A DNA stretch of 64,000 nucleotides from Catonia carolina. Taxonomy: Eukaryota > Arthropoda > Insecta > Hemiptera > Achilidae. This document shows positions 45,780 through 57,759 of the stretch, in pieces. The DNA lies in the NCBI GenBank assembly GCA_035578175.1, contig JAQMRL010000011.1, forward strand, positions 1,127,501-1,191,500, in the 5' to 3' direction. The notes beneath the pieces were generated by a model, which was given only the letters and a program-made list of their open reading frames with translations, was not told where the DNA came from and did not search any database. The position numbers and the translations under genes are program-made. Numbering within the stretch: the first letter of the stretch is position 1; each line of letters begins with the position of its first letter.

Positions 45780-47371
45780 TATATTCGGATAATACCATTA
45801 TTTTATATTTAAATATTGTATCTCAGTTTTATAATTTAGTCCCTTATCCATAACTTATATATTTTTAAAAAGTATTCTTATTTGTTTTTCGTTTCATCTA
45901 TTCATGTAAGATTAAAATTAAAAGTTTATATTGTTTTTTTAGCTTAGCTCTAGGCTTTTATTGTTTTTCGAGCTTGATGATGCCTCAACACGATTTTCAA
46001 TGAGATACCCAAACCACATTTTTTCTCAGTTAGTGTTAAATATAATGTTGCTGTAAGTTTGGTTAATTATTGTGTTATAAAATTAGTTTAATTGAAAAAT
46101 GTATTGTGTGTGAATAGGTAATTAACTTATTTTATTTGTAACTTGGAAATTATGCGTCTGAATAAAAAAAATGATATTAACTTATAGCTATAAAAATGAA
46201 TCTACACATTTTTTCATTTTTGCCCTTAACTGTATTGTCTTTATTTAAAACTGTTCGGTTTTGCAGTATTATTTAATACGCGTACAATATCTTTTTAAAT
46301 ATTTTATTAGACCTTAAGTGTAGCCCATAACAGGTAGGTGGAGTATTAGCCTAAATTATTTGTACTCGATCGGCTAGTTCCGGGGCTACATAAATACTTC
46401 TGTTTATAATCACATACGGTCAGCTACAATCATAACTAAAGCATTTACGAACAGAAGAGGTAGAGGCGTAAAATACACTTGTCATAGTTATTTCCTCTGA
46501 AAGTAATGAATTTCATTATACAGCCAGACCCTGTCGTAAATGAAGTGAAGGTGTCATTTTCAGGTGGATAGGTAGATGCTTTTTGGAGGGCCCGGCATGC
46601 AGATAAGCATATTTTTCCCTCAGTGAGGAAGGCAAGGTGAACCACCTCACTCCTCGGTTTACTTACTAAAGCCTCTAGAGGTAAACAATAAATTAGACGT
46701 TAAAGGATGACAACACTCATTAGTCGGACTTCCGCAGTTAATTACTAAAATCATTCTTTTTATAAGTTAACAATTAAGATTATTTACCTAATTAACAATA
46801 ATAATAATACTTATAATGTTTTTTTCAATGTGTAATTTGGGCTGTATTAAACTAATTTAAACCAACTCTCTGCTTCACCACAGCAGGAGGTGGAGCAGGA
46901 AAAAGTATCTTGATTGTAACAAATGCTTTTGTAACAAAAACTGTTTAGCAGATTTAAGTTAGAATTGTAATTATAGCGTGTAAATACTTGTAATTTTAAA
47001 CGATAGTTTAATTATTTATTTTACCCAGATCCCGAACGGACCTTAGCAATAAGGGTCACAATATATATGGTTTTAGATTATATAGAAAGATCAATATTAT
47101 TATTTAAGTTTCTTATTGCTCTTCGATTTCTGATTTTCTGACAAGCATGCCTAATAATTAATTTATGTGAGCATCGGAGTTAGTGTACAACAATGCAGAA
47201 GTCATTTTCTTTCGGACTATCATAGAATACTGCAATCTGTTTTTGATAAATTCAGTTTTCCAAATATAGGTGACAACTGAACGCACCAAACACAAAAATA
47301 TTTTTATTTTGATTTTCTACTTATCTATTTTATTAATAATAATTTTACGTTTGGAAAGTTTTTTCTTCTTT
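45780..47371. other. No further feature outside SINE-A copy 9
   Basis: AT-rich flanks on both sides of 46322-46685. Confidence 0.45.
46322..46685 (+). repeat. SINE-A copy 9 (3' end missing)
   Basis: Starts GCCCATAACAGGTAGGTGG and stops at CCTCTAGAGGTAAACAAT; the terminal hairpin and tail are absent. Confidence 0.75.
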
Positions 47372-47690
47372 TATTCCTAATGTGTGTACGTTGCAATCTG
47401 TTCAATTTTAGAAAAATAAGCATCCTTATGACCGAATGAGATGAGGATGATGTGTATGACGTGTAAATGAGTTGTAGTCTTGTACAGACTCAGGTTGACC
47501 ATTCCTGAGAGAGTACGGTTAATTCAACCCCGACCATCAAAGTACACCGGTACCACTGCCTTTTATTCAAATCCGTATAAAAGTAACTACTTTTACTTGG
47601 ATTTAAACCAGGAACCTTTGTCTCCGAAAATCAGCTGTTAAACAGCTGACTAGCGGCGACGACTTTACCCCTAGACTAACCCGGTGGGTT
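47372..47690 (-). repeat. tRNA-headed SINE, family Z (full copy)
   Basis: Minus strand: CCCACCGGGTTAGTCTAGGG head with A-box-like sequence, CAGCTGTTTAACAGCTG palindrome, degenerate B-box, then the body and tail AACAGATTGCAACGTACACA. Confidence 0.72.
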
Positions 47691-47861
47691 TGAAAAGTAA
47701 GCTCTATTTTTTAATTGAATTCATTCTCATTTGAAAATATTACTTATTAAGTTTTTGTTAAGTTAGTTCCCAAGTACTAAAATTCCTTAACTTCATAAAA
47801 TGTTTTCTCACCAACAATGAACTTGTAAGCAAATCGATTTAAATATTCCGAATTAGAGAAG

Positions 47862-47902
47862 CTCCAAATTAGTAAAGTCCGAATTAGGAAGGTTCTACTG
47901 TA
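47862..47902 (-). repeat. Pogo-like terminus without partner
   Basis: Inverted form CAGTAGAACCTTCCTAATTC with a repeated 'aattcgga' motif. Single end only. Confidence 0.35.
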
Positions 47903-48505
47903 CAAAAAATAGTATTTTTGTTTGAACCCTCCCCCCCCTTATCGATGGCAATAAACTACCACAGTTGTAGTTTAAGTAGTTAATTCCTTGAAGAGTCATC
48001 TGTAATTATGAAAAAGTCATTATATAAAACAATAGGTACTACTGTTTTATAGAATTTTCATAGTATATACATTTTCGTTGCAGTTTTATTTCCGTGATAA
48101 TTACATAATAACTTTAAAAACCGCAAAAATAACAATAACATTAAAAAGGCTATAAGATAAAACCTATAGTAATTTCACAACTTTTTTGTAAAATCTTTTT
48201 AAATTTAATCATACTAATGGAAAGCTTTAAAATTACACGATGTAGCTAAGTGAAAAGTAATAAAAAAAATCAATTACCCGTAACGACGGAAACAAATGTA
48301 ACGATAATTTATTTTGTAATGTTGATTGCATGTGCATTCTAGGTGCACGCATGAATTAATAATGTTCACGTAATGCAGAACGTAAAAATACAAAGGGATG
48401 ACGTGTTTAGGACATTCACATCCTTCTGTTCAATATTGGAAATGCATCTCATTTTATTTTTATAGTTAGGTAGTTTTGATAATATTCGGAGGTACTTAAA
48501 ACAAT
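47903..48505. other. No recognisable feature
   Basis: AT-rich; a short run of C at 47929-47938. Confidence 0.5.
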
Positions 48506-48735
48506 GTTGTTGTTTAGGTCATCAGCTGAAAAGCTGGTTTGAACCTCTAGAGACGTTACTAAGCAAAAAGTAAAGTGAGGTGGTTTACCATGCCTTCCTC
48601 ACTAAGAGGAAAAGTATACTTATTAGTATCCCAGGCCTTCTGAAAAGCATCTACTTTTCCCCCTGCAAATAACACCTTCACTTCATTGGCTGTATAATGA
48701 AATTCATTTACTTCAATGAACTCTAATAATCTCAG
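48506..48735 (-). repeat. SINE-A copy 13 (internally deleted)
   Basis: Ends in a hairpin variant CAGCTTTTCAGCTG (read on the minus strand, 48523-48536), a further compensated stem change. The region around CACCACAGGGTCTGG is deleted. Confidence 0.72.
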
Positions 48736-48774
48736 TACGTTTACGTTAAAATTTCTGATGAATTTCGAGAAACT

Positions 48775-49075
48775 GTTGATATTTAGGTCAACAGCCGAAA
48801 GGCTGATTTGAACCTCTCGAGATTTTCCTAAGTAAAACGAGGAGTGAGTTGGTTTACCGTTGCATTCCTCACTGAGTTGAAAAAGTGCACTTATCAGCAT
48901 GCCAGGCCCTCTGAGAAGCACCTACTTCCACCCTGCAAATGACAACTTCACTTCATTCACCACATGGTCTGGCTGTATAGTGAAATTCGTTACTTTCAGA
49001 GGAGATAACTCTGACTAGTGTCTTTTACACCTCTACCTTTTCTGTTTTTAAATGCTTTAGTCATTTAATTGGCTG
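48775..49075 (-). repeat. SINE-A copy 14
   Basis: Second minus copy about 40 bp from copy 13. Recognisable from ATTTAGGTCAACAGCCGAAA to TTTAATTGGCTGATATAG; its 5' end is lost. Confidence 0.75.
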
Positions 49076-49179
49076 ATATAGTCATATAATTTCTTATAGA
49101 ACATACGTTCTAGGCATATATTGTTCTACAATTTTTGAGGTATCAATAATTTTTGTAAAAATTGTAATAGTTGAGTTTT

Positions 49180-49222
49180 TGTAGTCACTAATAACCTGTG
49201 GTGACGATGTGACTTTAAAACA
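49180..49222 (+). repeat. SINE family Y, 3' tail fragment
   Basis: GTAGTCACTAATAACCTGTG then GATGTGACTTTAAA matches the tail of the copy at 25485. Confidence 0.4.
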
Positions 49223-49989
49223 ATAAAAATAATATTTTACCAATAATAATTTTTCTTTTAAATTTACCAGTTATAACAATATGTTTTAGACGTAGGCTAC
49301 TATTGCAAACAAAATAAATACAACATTAAAAACAGTATTTTATTTTTTTCTAAGAAATGAATTTGCTGCAAATACTACAATAAATTCTAAGTAACAAGAA
49401 AAACCTGATTTAAAACAATAAAAATCTATTATAATTATTTACTTATTAAAGTGTTGACGTTGAAAGTAACCATGATTTTGTTTCTCTGAATTTTCAGAGC
49501 TCTTAATAAATCAAGGTCCGACGACTAAGATATTATTTCTTAGAAAATGTTTTTATTGAAATTATATTTTGATTCGATATGAAGTATATCAAATTCGATT
49601 AAAACTTCATACGTAGATCAAGTATAATTTTATAATAAAATTATGTTAAAATAATTGAATTAGATGTCTCTAAAAAAATGTCAGAATTGTTTGGAAAATT
49701 AAAATTTTTACGGCCTACAGTTAACCAAAAAATTGTTGGAATAATTAGAACTTATTAAAAAAATACATGTTTAAGGAGTCAAATCTGACCACGTTCCATT
49801 CTATTATACAAATTCAGACCGATGTCCTTAAAATACTACATTTAGTAGTACTAATTTTTATAGAAATTGAAAACCTATTGAAAATGGGGTATCGATTTGT
49901 ATTCATTGAAATAACTGTTGCTCACTTCGAATTACAGGGGATTGAAAAGTAATGAGATAATAATTTAAGTAACATTCTTTTTAGTTTAA
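49223..49989. other. No recognisable feature
   Basis: AT-rich non-coding. Confidence 0.5.
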
Positions 49990-50195
49990 ATATTAGCAGT
50001 TAAGTCTAAGTTGCTCCCAGCATTATATCTAGCCTCTGAGCGTGAGCATTATCGTGATGTAATTTCCACGAGAGTTTTAGCACAATATTCTGAACATTTT
50101 CGGCGGATTGCTTCACGCAAACCACGTATAACTCCCATGAAGTATTCCTTACTGACCAAACCACCACTGGCAGGAACACTCGGACAAGTGTGTTA
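49990..50195 (-). pseudogene. Degraded mariner transposase fragment
   Basis: The minus strand contains SKEYFMGVIRGLREAIRRK followed, after a frameshift, by WKLHHDNAHAQ, matching the mariner region leading to the second catalytic Asp (HHDNAPAH). No terminal repeats found. It is unrelated in sequence to the neighbouring element at 50382. Confidence 0.6.
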
Positions 50196-50459
50196 AAAAA
50201 TATTTCCTAACGGACTTTATTGTAGTTTACTTCGTTAATTTATTCGGTTTTGAAATTCTGTATTTTTCCCTTTATTTTTATGATCTTATTGATTATACTC
50301 TACAATTGCAATAAATTTGTGTTTTTTTTTGAATCAAAGTTTATGTTAGCCTTTATTAACCTATTAAACATTTAGGTTATACAGAGTGATTCAATAAGAT
50401 GGAAACAATTTCAATAAGCTGTATTTCCTGAACTACATGCTATATTTTAATTCTGTAAA

Positions 50460-50700
50460 TTACATTTTGAAAGAGAAAGTTTTAAATTTTAATTTACATA
50501 CATGATGTTCAATGTGTCCTCCTCCGGCTGCACGTACAACATCTAGACGGTAACTGAACTCATCCCAAACTCTCTGACGCATGTCTTGGGTCACTGAGTT
50601 GACTGCAGCTGTGATACGATTCCTTAGTTCATTCAAATTGGTAGGAAGAGGTGGTATGTAAACTGCACTTTTCACGAACCCCACAAGAAAAAGTCACAGG
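50460..50700 (-). pseudogene. Inverted copy of the same transposase C-terminus
   Basis: The minus strand encodes GFVKSAVYIPPLPTNLNELR and HIEHH, a near duplicate of the plus-strand C-terminus in the other arm. Confidence 0.75.
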
Positions 50701-50827
50701 GTGTGAGATCTGGAGACCTCGGTGGCCAAAACTGAAGTGCAGAGTCGTCATTCTCAATGCGACCTATCCATCGTTGACGTAAGGATTCATTTAGGAAACG
50801 CCGAACATTGCGATGCCAATGGGGTGG

Positions 50828-51211
50828 ATTGCCTCAAATGAATGAAGATTCAGGAGATTACATTTTCCAGCAGGACGGAGCTCCACCCCATTGTCATCGC
50901 AATGTTCGGCGTTTCCTAAATGAATCCATACGTCAACGATGGATAGGTCGCATGGCGAATGACGACTCTGCAGTTCAGTTTTGGCCACCGAGGTCTCCAG
51001 ATCTCACACCCTGTGACGTTTTCTTGTGGGGTTCGTGAAAAGTGCAGTTTACATACCACCTCTTCCCACCAATTTGAATGAACTAAGGAATCGTATCACA
51101 GCTGCAGTCAACTCAGTGACCCAAGACATGCGTCAGAGAGTTTGGGATGAGTTCAGTTACCGTCTAGATGTTGTACGTGCAGCCGGAGGAGGACACATTG
51201 AACATCTATAA
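50828..51211 (+). pseudogene. Mariner-type transposase, C-terminal half, frameshifted
   Basis: Reads LPQMNEDSGDYIFQQDGAPP..., WPPRSPDLTPCDVFLWG, then shifts frame near 51030 into GFVKSAVYIPPLPTNLNELR ... HIEHL-stop. By my count 46 residues separate the two catalytic Asp (QQD and PCD), longer than the 34 of classic mariners. The first catalytic Asp is missing. Confidence 0.8.
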
Positions 51212-51374
51212 ACTTTCATGTATGTAAATTAAAATTTAAAACTTTCTCTTTCAAAATGTAATTTACAGAATTAAAATATAGCATGTAGTTCAGGAAATAC
51301 AGCTTATTGAAATTGTTTCCATCTTATTGAATCACTCTGTATTTCATTGTTGCAGGACAGTGTATAAAATTACT

Positions 51375-51463
51375 GTATTTAGCGTATTTGATTATCCGAA
51401 CTATTTGATTATCAGAACCGCTCTGGTACCAATAAGTCCGGATAACTGACGCTCCACTATATT
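51375..51463 (-). repeat. Pogo-like terminus without partner
   Basis: Inverted reading gives AGTGGAGCGTCAGTTATCCG and further 'gattatccga' motifs, typical of pogo-type ends. No left end found. Confidence 0.4.
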
Positions 51464-52414
51464 TCCTTTTTTGAAAAAAAAGGATACGACGAGTATTATT
51501 ATGAAACTTCTCTTGTATTGATTTAGTCCAAGCGGTCGAAATGCAATTGCTTTAGATTTTCTGTCTAATCCCTATAGAATAATTAAGACGAATTTAATTC
51601 ACTTCTTGATCGGTTAGTTAGAATTACTAATGAATGGATCAATCACTCAGTCAGGGCTTCTACATTTATTTTATGATACTTGTATACTTATACATGATTA
51701 ACATTGTTAATTTTTTTTTTGAATAAAATAAAAAGAACAGAAATACTAATTTAAATAAAAATAGGATGGAAATCCTACCAGAATAATAATTATACAAAGG
51801 ACAAGAAATAATAATTCTATTCTTATGTTATCTGTTGTAACTGTTGCACTTAAAAACTATAGTACCTACATATGGTGTTACAGACTGGAGGTGGCACAGG
51901 CACGTGCCCAGTACAAGGTCAATTCTGAATCTGAGGAACAGATTTTCTTTTTCTTTTTTAAGTCGACAAGAAGTAGTATGGACACTGAACGCGCGAGAGC
52001 TGTACCTTATATCTTGTAGGTAGGCTATACTTTATAACGTACAACTGTGGATAACCATATGGAAGAAAAAGTACTTAACTACTAAATGAAGTTTAATATA
52101 TCCGAGTAAATTTTATTTAGAAAACAATTATAATTCAAAATACTACCCCACATATGTATATAAAATTACAAGTTTATTTCATGCATTAATGAACAATAAA
52201 ATTTATTAGTTCAAGTAAAATACTAATAGAGATCGGCCAAATTTTGACATAGAGATGAACAGGTTGGGTTCAATATTGTAGGTATTATTTAAAGTAAAAT
52301 TTATTTTTGAACAAAAAATTTATCTAAATTAAAAATTTCAATCCGTTTGCTGAAACTGAAATTTTCTTCTTATTTCAATTTTAAAAATTACTTTTATATC
52401 TTAAAATTTGTCAA
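51464..52414. other. No recognisable feature
   Basis: AT-rich non-coding. Confidence 0.5.
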
Positions 52415-52788
52415 TAAGTGTTAATTATTTGCACTCGATCTGCTAGTTCCAGGGCTACAAAAATTAGTTGTTTCTTATCACATGGTTAGCCAATTATATG
52501 ATTGAAGCATTATGAACAGAAGAGAAAGAGGTGTAAAAGGCAATAGTTACAGTTATCTCCTCTGAGAGTAATGCATTTCATTATTACAGCCAGACCCTGT
52601 GGTGAATGAAGTGAAGATGTCAATTGTAGGATGGAAAGTAGATGCTGTTCAGAGGGCCTGGCATGCTGATAAACATACTTTTCCACTCAGTGTGGAAGGC
52701 AATGGTATACAACCACTTTCCTCTTTATACTTAGTAAAGCCTCTAGAGGTTCAAATCAGCCTTTCGGCAGATGACCTAAATAACAACA
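52415..52788 (+). repeat. SINE-A copy 10
   Basis: 5'-shortened copy that ends GCAGATGACCTAAATAACAA. A tRNA-headed SINE (52800-53110) begins within about 12 bp of its tail. Confidence 0.78.
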
Positions 52789-52799
52789 TCATCGACATG

Positions 52800-53110
52800 A
52801 TGATCTAGTTAGATGAGCATGATGAGTATGACGTGTAAATGAGGTGTTGTCTTGTACAGAATCAGGGTGACCATTCTTGAGAGTATTGTTAATTGAACCC
52901 CAACCATTAAAAGTACACTAACCACTGTTTTTTATTCAAATCCGTGTAAAAGTAACTAACTTTACCAGGATTCTAACCACGGAACGTTTGTCTTTGAAAA
53001 TCAGCTGTTAAACAGCTGACTCGTGGCAGCGATTTTATCCAGGGCCGTTCAATAGGGATTTTCCTATTCAACGGCCCTGAATTTTACCGATAAACCAACC
53101 CAGTGGGTTA
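52800..53110 (-). repeat. tRNA-headed SINE, family Z, with hairpin insert
   Basis: Same structure as 47372-47690, with the CAGCTGTTTAACAGCTG palindrome. A ~40-base hairpin insertion interrupts the tRNA-like head at 53040-53079. Confidence 0.72.
53040..53079. repeat. 40-base hairpin insert
   Basis: CAGGGCCGTTCAATAGG, a 6-base loop, then CCTATTCAACGGCCCTG: 16 of 17 stem positions pair. ATTTTATC and ATTTTACC flank it, resembling an 8-base target duplication. Absent from the related copy at 47372. Confidence 0.65.
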
Positions 53111-54529
53111 ATTAAAAAATTAAATAAAAACTCTTAAAACTTTCCATGTAGGTGTTTTTTTTTAAAGAGGGTGCAAGAATCTAAAATATGTTCCCATAGA
53201 AGAAAAAAACGGATATACGCTGTAGTTTGAGTAGAATGGGTGGATACTGATGCGCAGGAAAAACGCCCAATAACATTTTATTTTTACTTCACGTTTTGAA
53301 TGTCGCGTCGGATGGTTGTCAAATATTATGGAGTTATTTGAAACGCTTCGTTTTAAAAACTCCAACGTTGTTGACGCCCTAATTCTTAATAAGTTGGACA
53401 GATTTACGCTTCTGGGTGTGTCACAACTACCCAACAAATTTTAAGAACATCAAAATATTTTTTTATAAAACGTAGAATATGATAATAAATCAAAAAAATT
53501 AAACCATCTTTAGTTTTAGATACCTTTCCCGTATTTTTTATTTTATTTATAGCTTGTAAAACAACAGTAGGGTAGCACACTATAAACATTTGCAAGGTCA
53601 TGGTTTTATAAATACGTACTACTTTTAAATAGCCAGACTAAAAATATAAAGGGAGGATATGTTGCCTAGGTAAGGCGCCTGGATTCGATACTGCTCGGCG
53701 ACAAGGACGTCCTGAGCCCGCCCTGGAACGGCGCCTAACACAATCAGGTTTTTTGGTTTTAGACAGACGAACAACTTGTAGAATAGAACTACATAAAAAC
53801 AAAAAGTAAAGAAAGATTCTTAACATTAAACAAATAAATAATATTTTACAAAGGCTACTTTTTTCCTTTATGCTTTGTTTTCAAACAATGAATTAATTCA
53901 TCTTTTGTTATGCTTTTAAAATGTATAGTCCTTTCTTTAAAATGAAAATGGGTCAGGCATTAATGTAATTCATTAACCTTATCACATTTCTAGCAGATCA
54001 GCCGGTTAATTGTTTTCTACATTCATGTTTTAAGATAACAGAATTCGAGACAAATTGACTGAATTAAGCAGGATTAAGAATGAATTTAATTTCTTATCTG
54101 TCTTACAGAACATTTTGGAAATTTTATCTTATAACTAGTAACCCATTTTCGCTTGGCATATGCATTTATTTTATTTCATTTATTCTACACATATTTTCAT
54201 GTTTTATACTAAAATATTTGAAAAAGCTTTGTTTTTTAAATGTTCTACTGCATAACAATATAAATACGAATTCTTCTATTATTCTACTATTTTGTTGAGA
54301 GCACTAAGATAACTAAACTAAAAAAAATGTTCTCATATCAATAAGTAGTACTATTTCCGTACAAACCTAAAGAACTATAGGTAATATTGAAGATCGGCTT
54401 ATAGAAAGTAAACTTTGGGGTAAAACCGGAAAAAGGAGAATAACAGAGTAACCAGTTTATTTAGTGTATCCCTTCGAGATTAACAATTAATTATTACCCT
54501 GAGTTCAAAGCGGGAGCAATTTTTAGTTG
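53111..54529. other. No recognisable feature except a GC-rich patch
   Basis: AT-rich apart from 53656-53745; open frames (53162-53437 minus, 54080-54298 plus) show no motif. Confidence 0.45.
53656..53745. other. Small GC-rich patch
   Basis: GTTGCCTAGGTAAGGCGCC to CCCTGGAACGGCGCC, with GGCGCC at both ends, in an AT-rich setting. No tRNA fold or protein motif was found; possibly a fragment of a retroelement. Confidence 0.3.
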
Positions 54530-55421
54530 TTGCTTAGGTCATCAGCCGAAAGGCTGATTTGAACCTATAGAGCAGTGGTTCTAAACCTTTTTTGCTCCAC
54601 AACCCTCCAATAGTAAAAATAAATAAAATTAATATTTCGCGACCCCTCCCCCACCGATAATAATAGTAAGTCCTACTATTAATAATTGAATTTTGACTGT
54701 AATTATACTACTGTATATGTTAAATGTTTTTTTTAATATTATATAATCAAACTGCACTAATTTTATATCTTTAAAAAGAATACAGACAGTACAAAAAATG
54801 GAGTACAACTATTGGTATTATTTTATATTGCTGCGTTTATACTTTTATAGTAGCGACGTTTATGAACATGAATGTATGACGTGCACATACATGAACAATT
54901 TACAATAGTTCCAATTTGATGTGAAGACTACGTGGTTTTTGTAATTTAATCTCCTTCCATAATACTTACCGTGAGAGAATGTTTGAACATGGACGTGTTT
55001 AAACAAGTCGTTTCGCGACCCCCTTATAATATCACCACGATTTCCATGGGGGTCGCGACCCCCCTGGTTGAGAATCACTGCTCTAGAGGATTTACTAATT
55101 AAAACAAAGAGTGAGGTGGTTCAACATTACCTTTCTCACTGAGTGGCTTATCACAATGCTTGGCCCTCTGAAAAGCACCTACTTTCCATCCTGCAAATGT
55201 TACCTTCACTTCATTCACCACAGGGTCTGGCTGTGTAATGAAATTCATTACTCTCAGAGAATAAAACTCTAACTAGTGTATTTTACACCTCTACCTCTTC
55301 TAATCTTAATTACTTCAGTCATATGATTGGATGACCATGTGATAAGAAACAGAACTGTTTTTTGTAGCCCTGGAACTAGTGGATCGAGTGCAAATAATTA
55401 ACACTCTACCTGTCCGTTATG
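54530..55421 (-). repeat. SINE-A copy 15, split by a hAT-type MITE
   Basis: The 3' part (54530-54572) and the remainder (55081-55421) are separated by a 508-bp insertion. The flanks AATTTTTAGTT and AATTTTAGTT on either side of the whole copy may be its own target duplication. Confidence 0.8.
54573..55080. mobile_element. Non-autonomous hAT-type element
   Basis: Starts CAGTGGTTCTAAACCTTTTT and ends GGTTGAGAATCACTG, the classic hAT inverted terminus. The 8-bp target duplication is CTATAGAG (54565-54572) and CTCTAGAG (55081-55088), one mismatch apart. Subterminal GCGACCCC blocks near both ends are typical of this group. No transposase remains. Confidence 0.88.
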
Positions 55422-57082
55422 AATAGAATTTTAGTTATATCATATAATAAAAGTAAACCAAGATCTGTAGCTATTTATCCTACTGCAAACATTTTGTTTT
55501 CATTCCTAAAAGTTTATTTATTAATTTCAAAATCATTTTAAATACTTTTTTAATTTTTTTACATTTTTATTTTAATAAATTACCGCCCCGTTGTTTAGTA
55601 TTTTTCTAAAAGGATACGATCTTTAAAGGACACATTTTGGTCATGAGAGAGAAGCTCCAAACATTTAGGTCAGAGATAATAATTGCATACGTTTACTAAT
55701 GAGAGTTACATCAGGGCTTTTATGTAAATAAAAAATGTTCTTACGAAAATGAATCTTTGAAATTTTTAACTAGTTTGGTTCGTTCTTTCACAGTCAAGTA
55801 ATTTTTTTTTAAATTTAAACATTTAGTATAATTGATTTGTTAATCGAACTTAAACGAGTAAATCCACCACTTCTAATTCAAAAATAAATTTGTTCAAAAA
55901 AAGCACAACAATAAAACCACAATTTATTTAGTTAAGTTAAAAAACAGTTATAGTATATTATAAAAGAAACCGGTTTACTACACTCATTTTCATGAGGATT
56001 TTGATGATGATTATGATGATAATGATGATGTGAGATGGGTTTCTTTTTCTTCTTCTTCATCATTTCGAAAACAAACCAGTTCTTGTCATCACAAAACGTA
56101 ACCTCATCTTATACACGCGCTCATATGAACATTTAACAAACACAAGAATAAAACTACTTGATGTATCAGAACACGTACAGGATGATCAAAAAATCTAATG
56201 AATTTGGAAATATACGACTGTTTTAAAATTCGTTTTAGGTGCATTGAAAAAGAATCAAAATTTAATATTTTTGCAAATTCTATAATTTCTGAAACACTGT
56301 TGGGGCGTTCTAAACAAAACTAGGGTTGGCAACTAAAACGATTATTGGCGGTTTTAATAAGTCAAAAAATTAACGTTGAAGTCACAACCTACTGCAAATG
56401 TGGGAATGGGATTAATTAACAAAATAACATACAGTAAATCCGAATTTCGAAATAATTACTTTTTTAAGTTTCTTAAGTACCTGTTGGTAAATTTATATTT
56501 AACTGTGGGTTCTAATATTTTAGATAATTGTTACAAGGTGGTCTGAGGGGCCAATTGGAAAAACTGTTCCGGTAGTCGTGGCAAAATTAAAAATAAAACA
56601 AAAATATTAAAATCTTAAAAAGTTATCAAAAATGTAAATGCTGTACAAACAACATTTTTGTTCTTTTTCAACTACTAAAAATATCCATTACAATTAGGAA
56701 TTTTATCCTTGGTGACTTACTACTAGTAATTAGACGATATTACTTAAAGACGACCCTGAGCAGCAGTTTATATAAATTAAATTATGTACGCAAAACAATA
56801 TATACGTAGAGAATATAAAGGTGATTTGATTCATTTGTATTGATTATCTGATAAGCAAGGTAGATTTCAACGACAAAATCTCAGAACAGGTAGGCCTACA
56901 TATGTTTATTTACTTAGGATATGATGTTTCATGTATACAATCACGAGATTCAGAGAATAAACTGAAAAAGTTTCAAAGATCTAAATATGCAAGTTGAAAA
57001 AAACAGTCGTTAGTGAAAGCAGAAGGGGACCTTTTATAGAATTCCACGCCTTGTTTCTGCTAGTTTTAATTATGGTTTTAGC
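55422..57082. other. No recognisable feature except simple repeats
   Basis: AT-rich; simple repeats at 55995-56062. Confidence 0.45.
55995..56062 (+). repeat. GAT then TTC simple repeats
   Basis: GATGATGATTATGATGATAA followed by TTTCTTTTTCTTCTTCTTCA. Confidence 0.65.
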
Positions 57083-57207
57083 GAGCTGGATCCTGACTAC
57101 TCAGAAGATATCAAGAATAAAGGCTGCTGAGAAGAGATTTAAGACCTTCAGCTGTATCGATTGCTGCAAAAAGAATTGAAGATATTGGGCACGAACTTAA
57201 TGTGTAA
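57083..57207 (+). pseudogene. LINE protein fragment
   Basis: WILTTQKISRIKAAEKRF and, after a stop, EDIGHELNV match the conserved LINE segment after the polymerase domain (WTLTKR..SRIQAAEMRFLR...EDIR.ELNV by recall). Short and stop-containing. Confidence 0.55.
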
Positions 57208-57408
57208 GGGATGATATAAATTATTCAGATATACAGGTAAGAATGGTAGGCTGTAATGAATAATTGGTATCGGATGCCAGATAATGGAATGCCCGAGTAG
57301 GTGTTTGCTTATAAGCTGACCGGACAATGTGGTTTTTGACGACGTTAAAAGTGATAGGTTTCGAAACTTCTATTAGACAAAACAGATTATTTAGTTTAAA
57401 GTTGAAAC

Positions 57409-57755
57409 GTTGTTGTTGTTTAGGTCATCAGTTAAAGTCTGGTTTGAAGCTATAGAGGCTTTAAAAAAGGTATGCTTATCAGCATGCCAGGCCCTTTTAT
57501 AAGCATCTACTTTCCACCCTGAAAATGACATCTTCACTTCATTCACCACAGGGACTGGATGTATAATTAAATTCATTACTCTCAGAGGAGTTACTCTGAT
57601 TAATGTCTTTTACATCTCTACCTCTTCTGTTCTTTTCTTAAATGCCTTGCACATATAATTGGGTGACCCAGATAAGAAACAGAACTATTTTGTGTAGCCC
57701 AGGAACTGCAATTAGAGTGCAAATAATTTAACACTCCATCAGTTTATTGTGGGCA
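57409..57755 (-). repeat. SINE-A copy 16
   Basis: Minus copy with a (GTT)n start at 57409 and a 5' end AGTTTATTGTGGGC. A small internal deletion removes part of the GAGGAGTGAGG block. It lies between two LINE fragments. Confidence 0.78.
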
Positions 57756-57759
57756 AACT

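Larger units (their letters stand above)
50382..51339 (+). mobile_element. Mariner-type inverted-dimer derivative with 446-bp arms
   Basis: Starts CAGAGTGATTCAATAAGATG and ends with the inverse; TA flanks at 50380-50381 and 51340-51341. Left arm 50382-50827 is an inverted copy of right arm 50883-51339, with small indels; a 55-bp loop (50828-50882) separates them. The plus strand across the loop and right arm encodes the transposase C-terminal half. The 5' half of the parent element has been replaced by the inverted 3' end. Confidence 0.87.
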
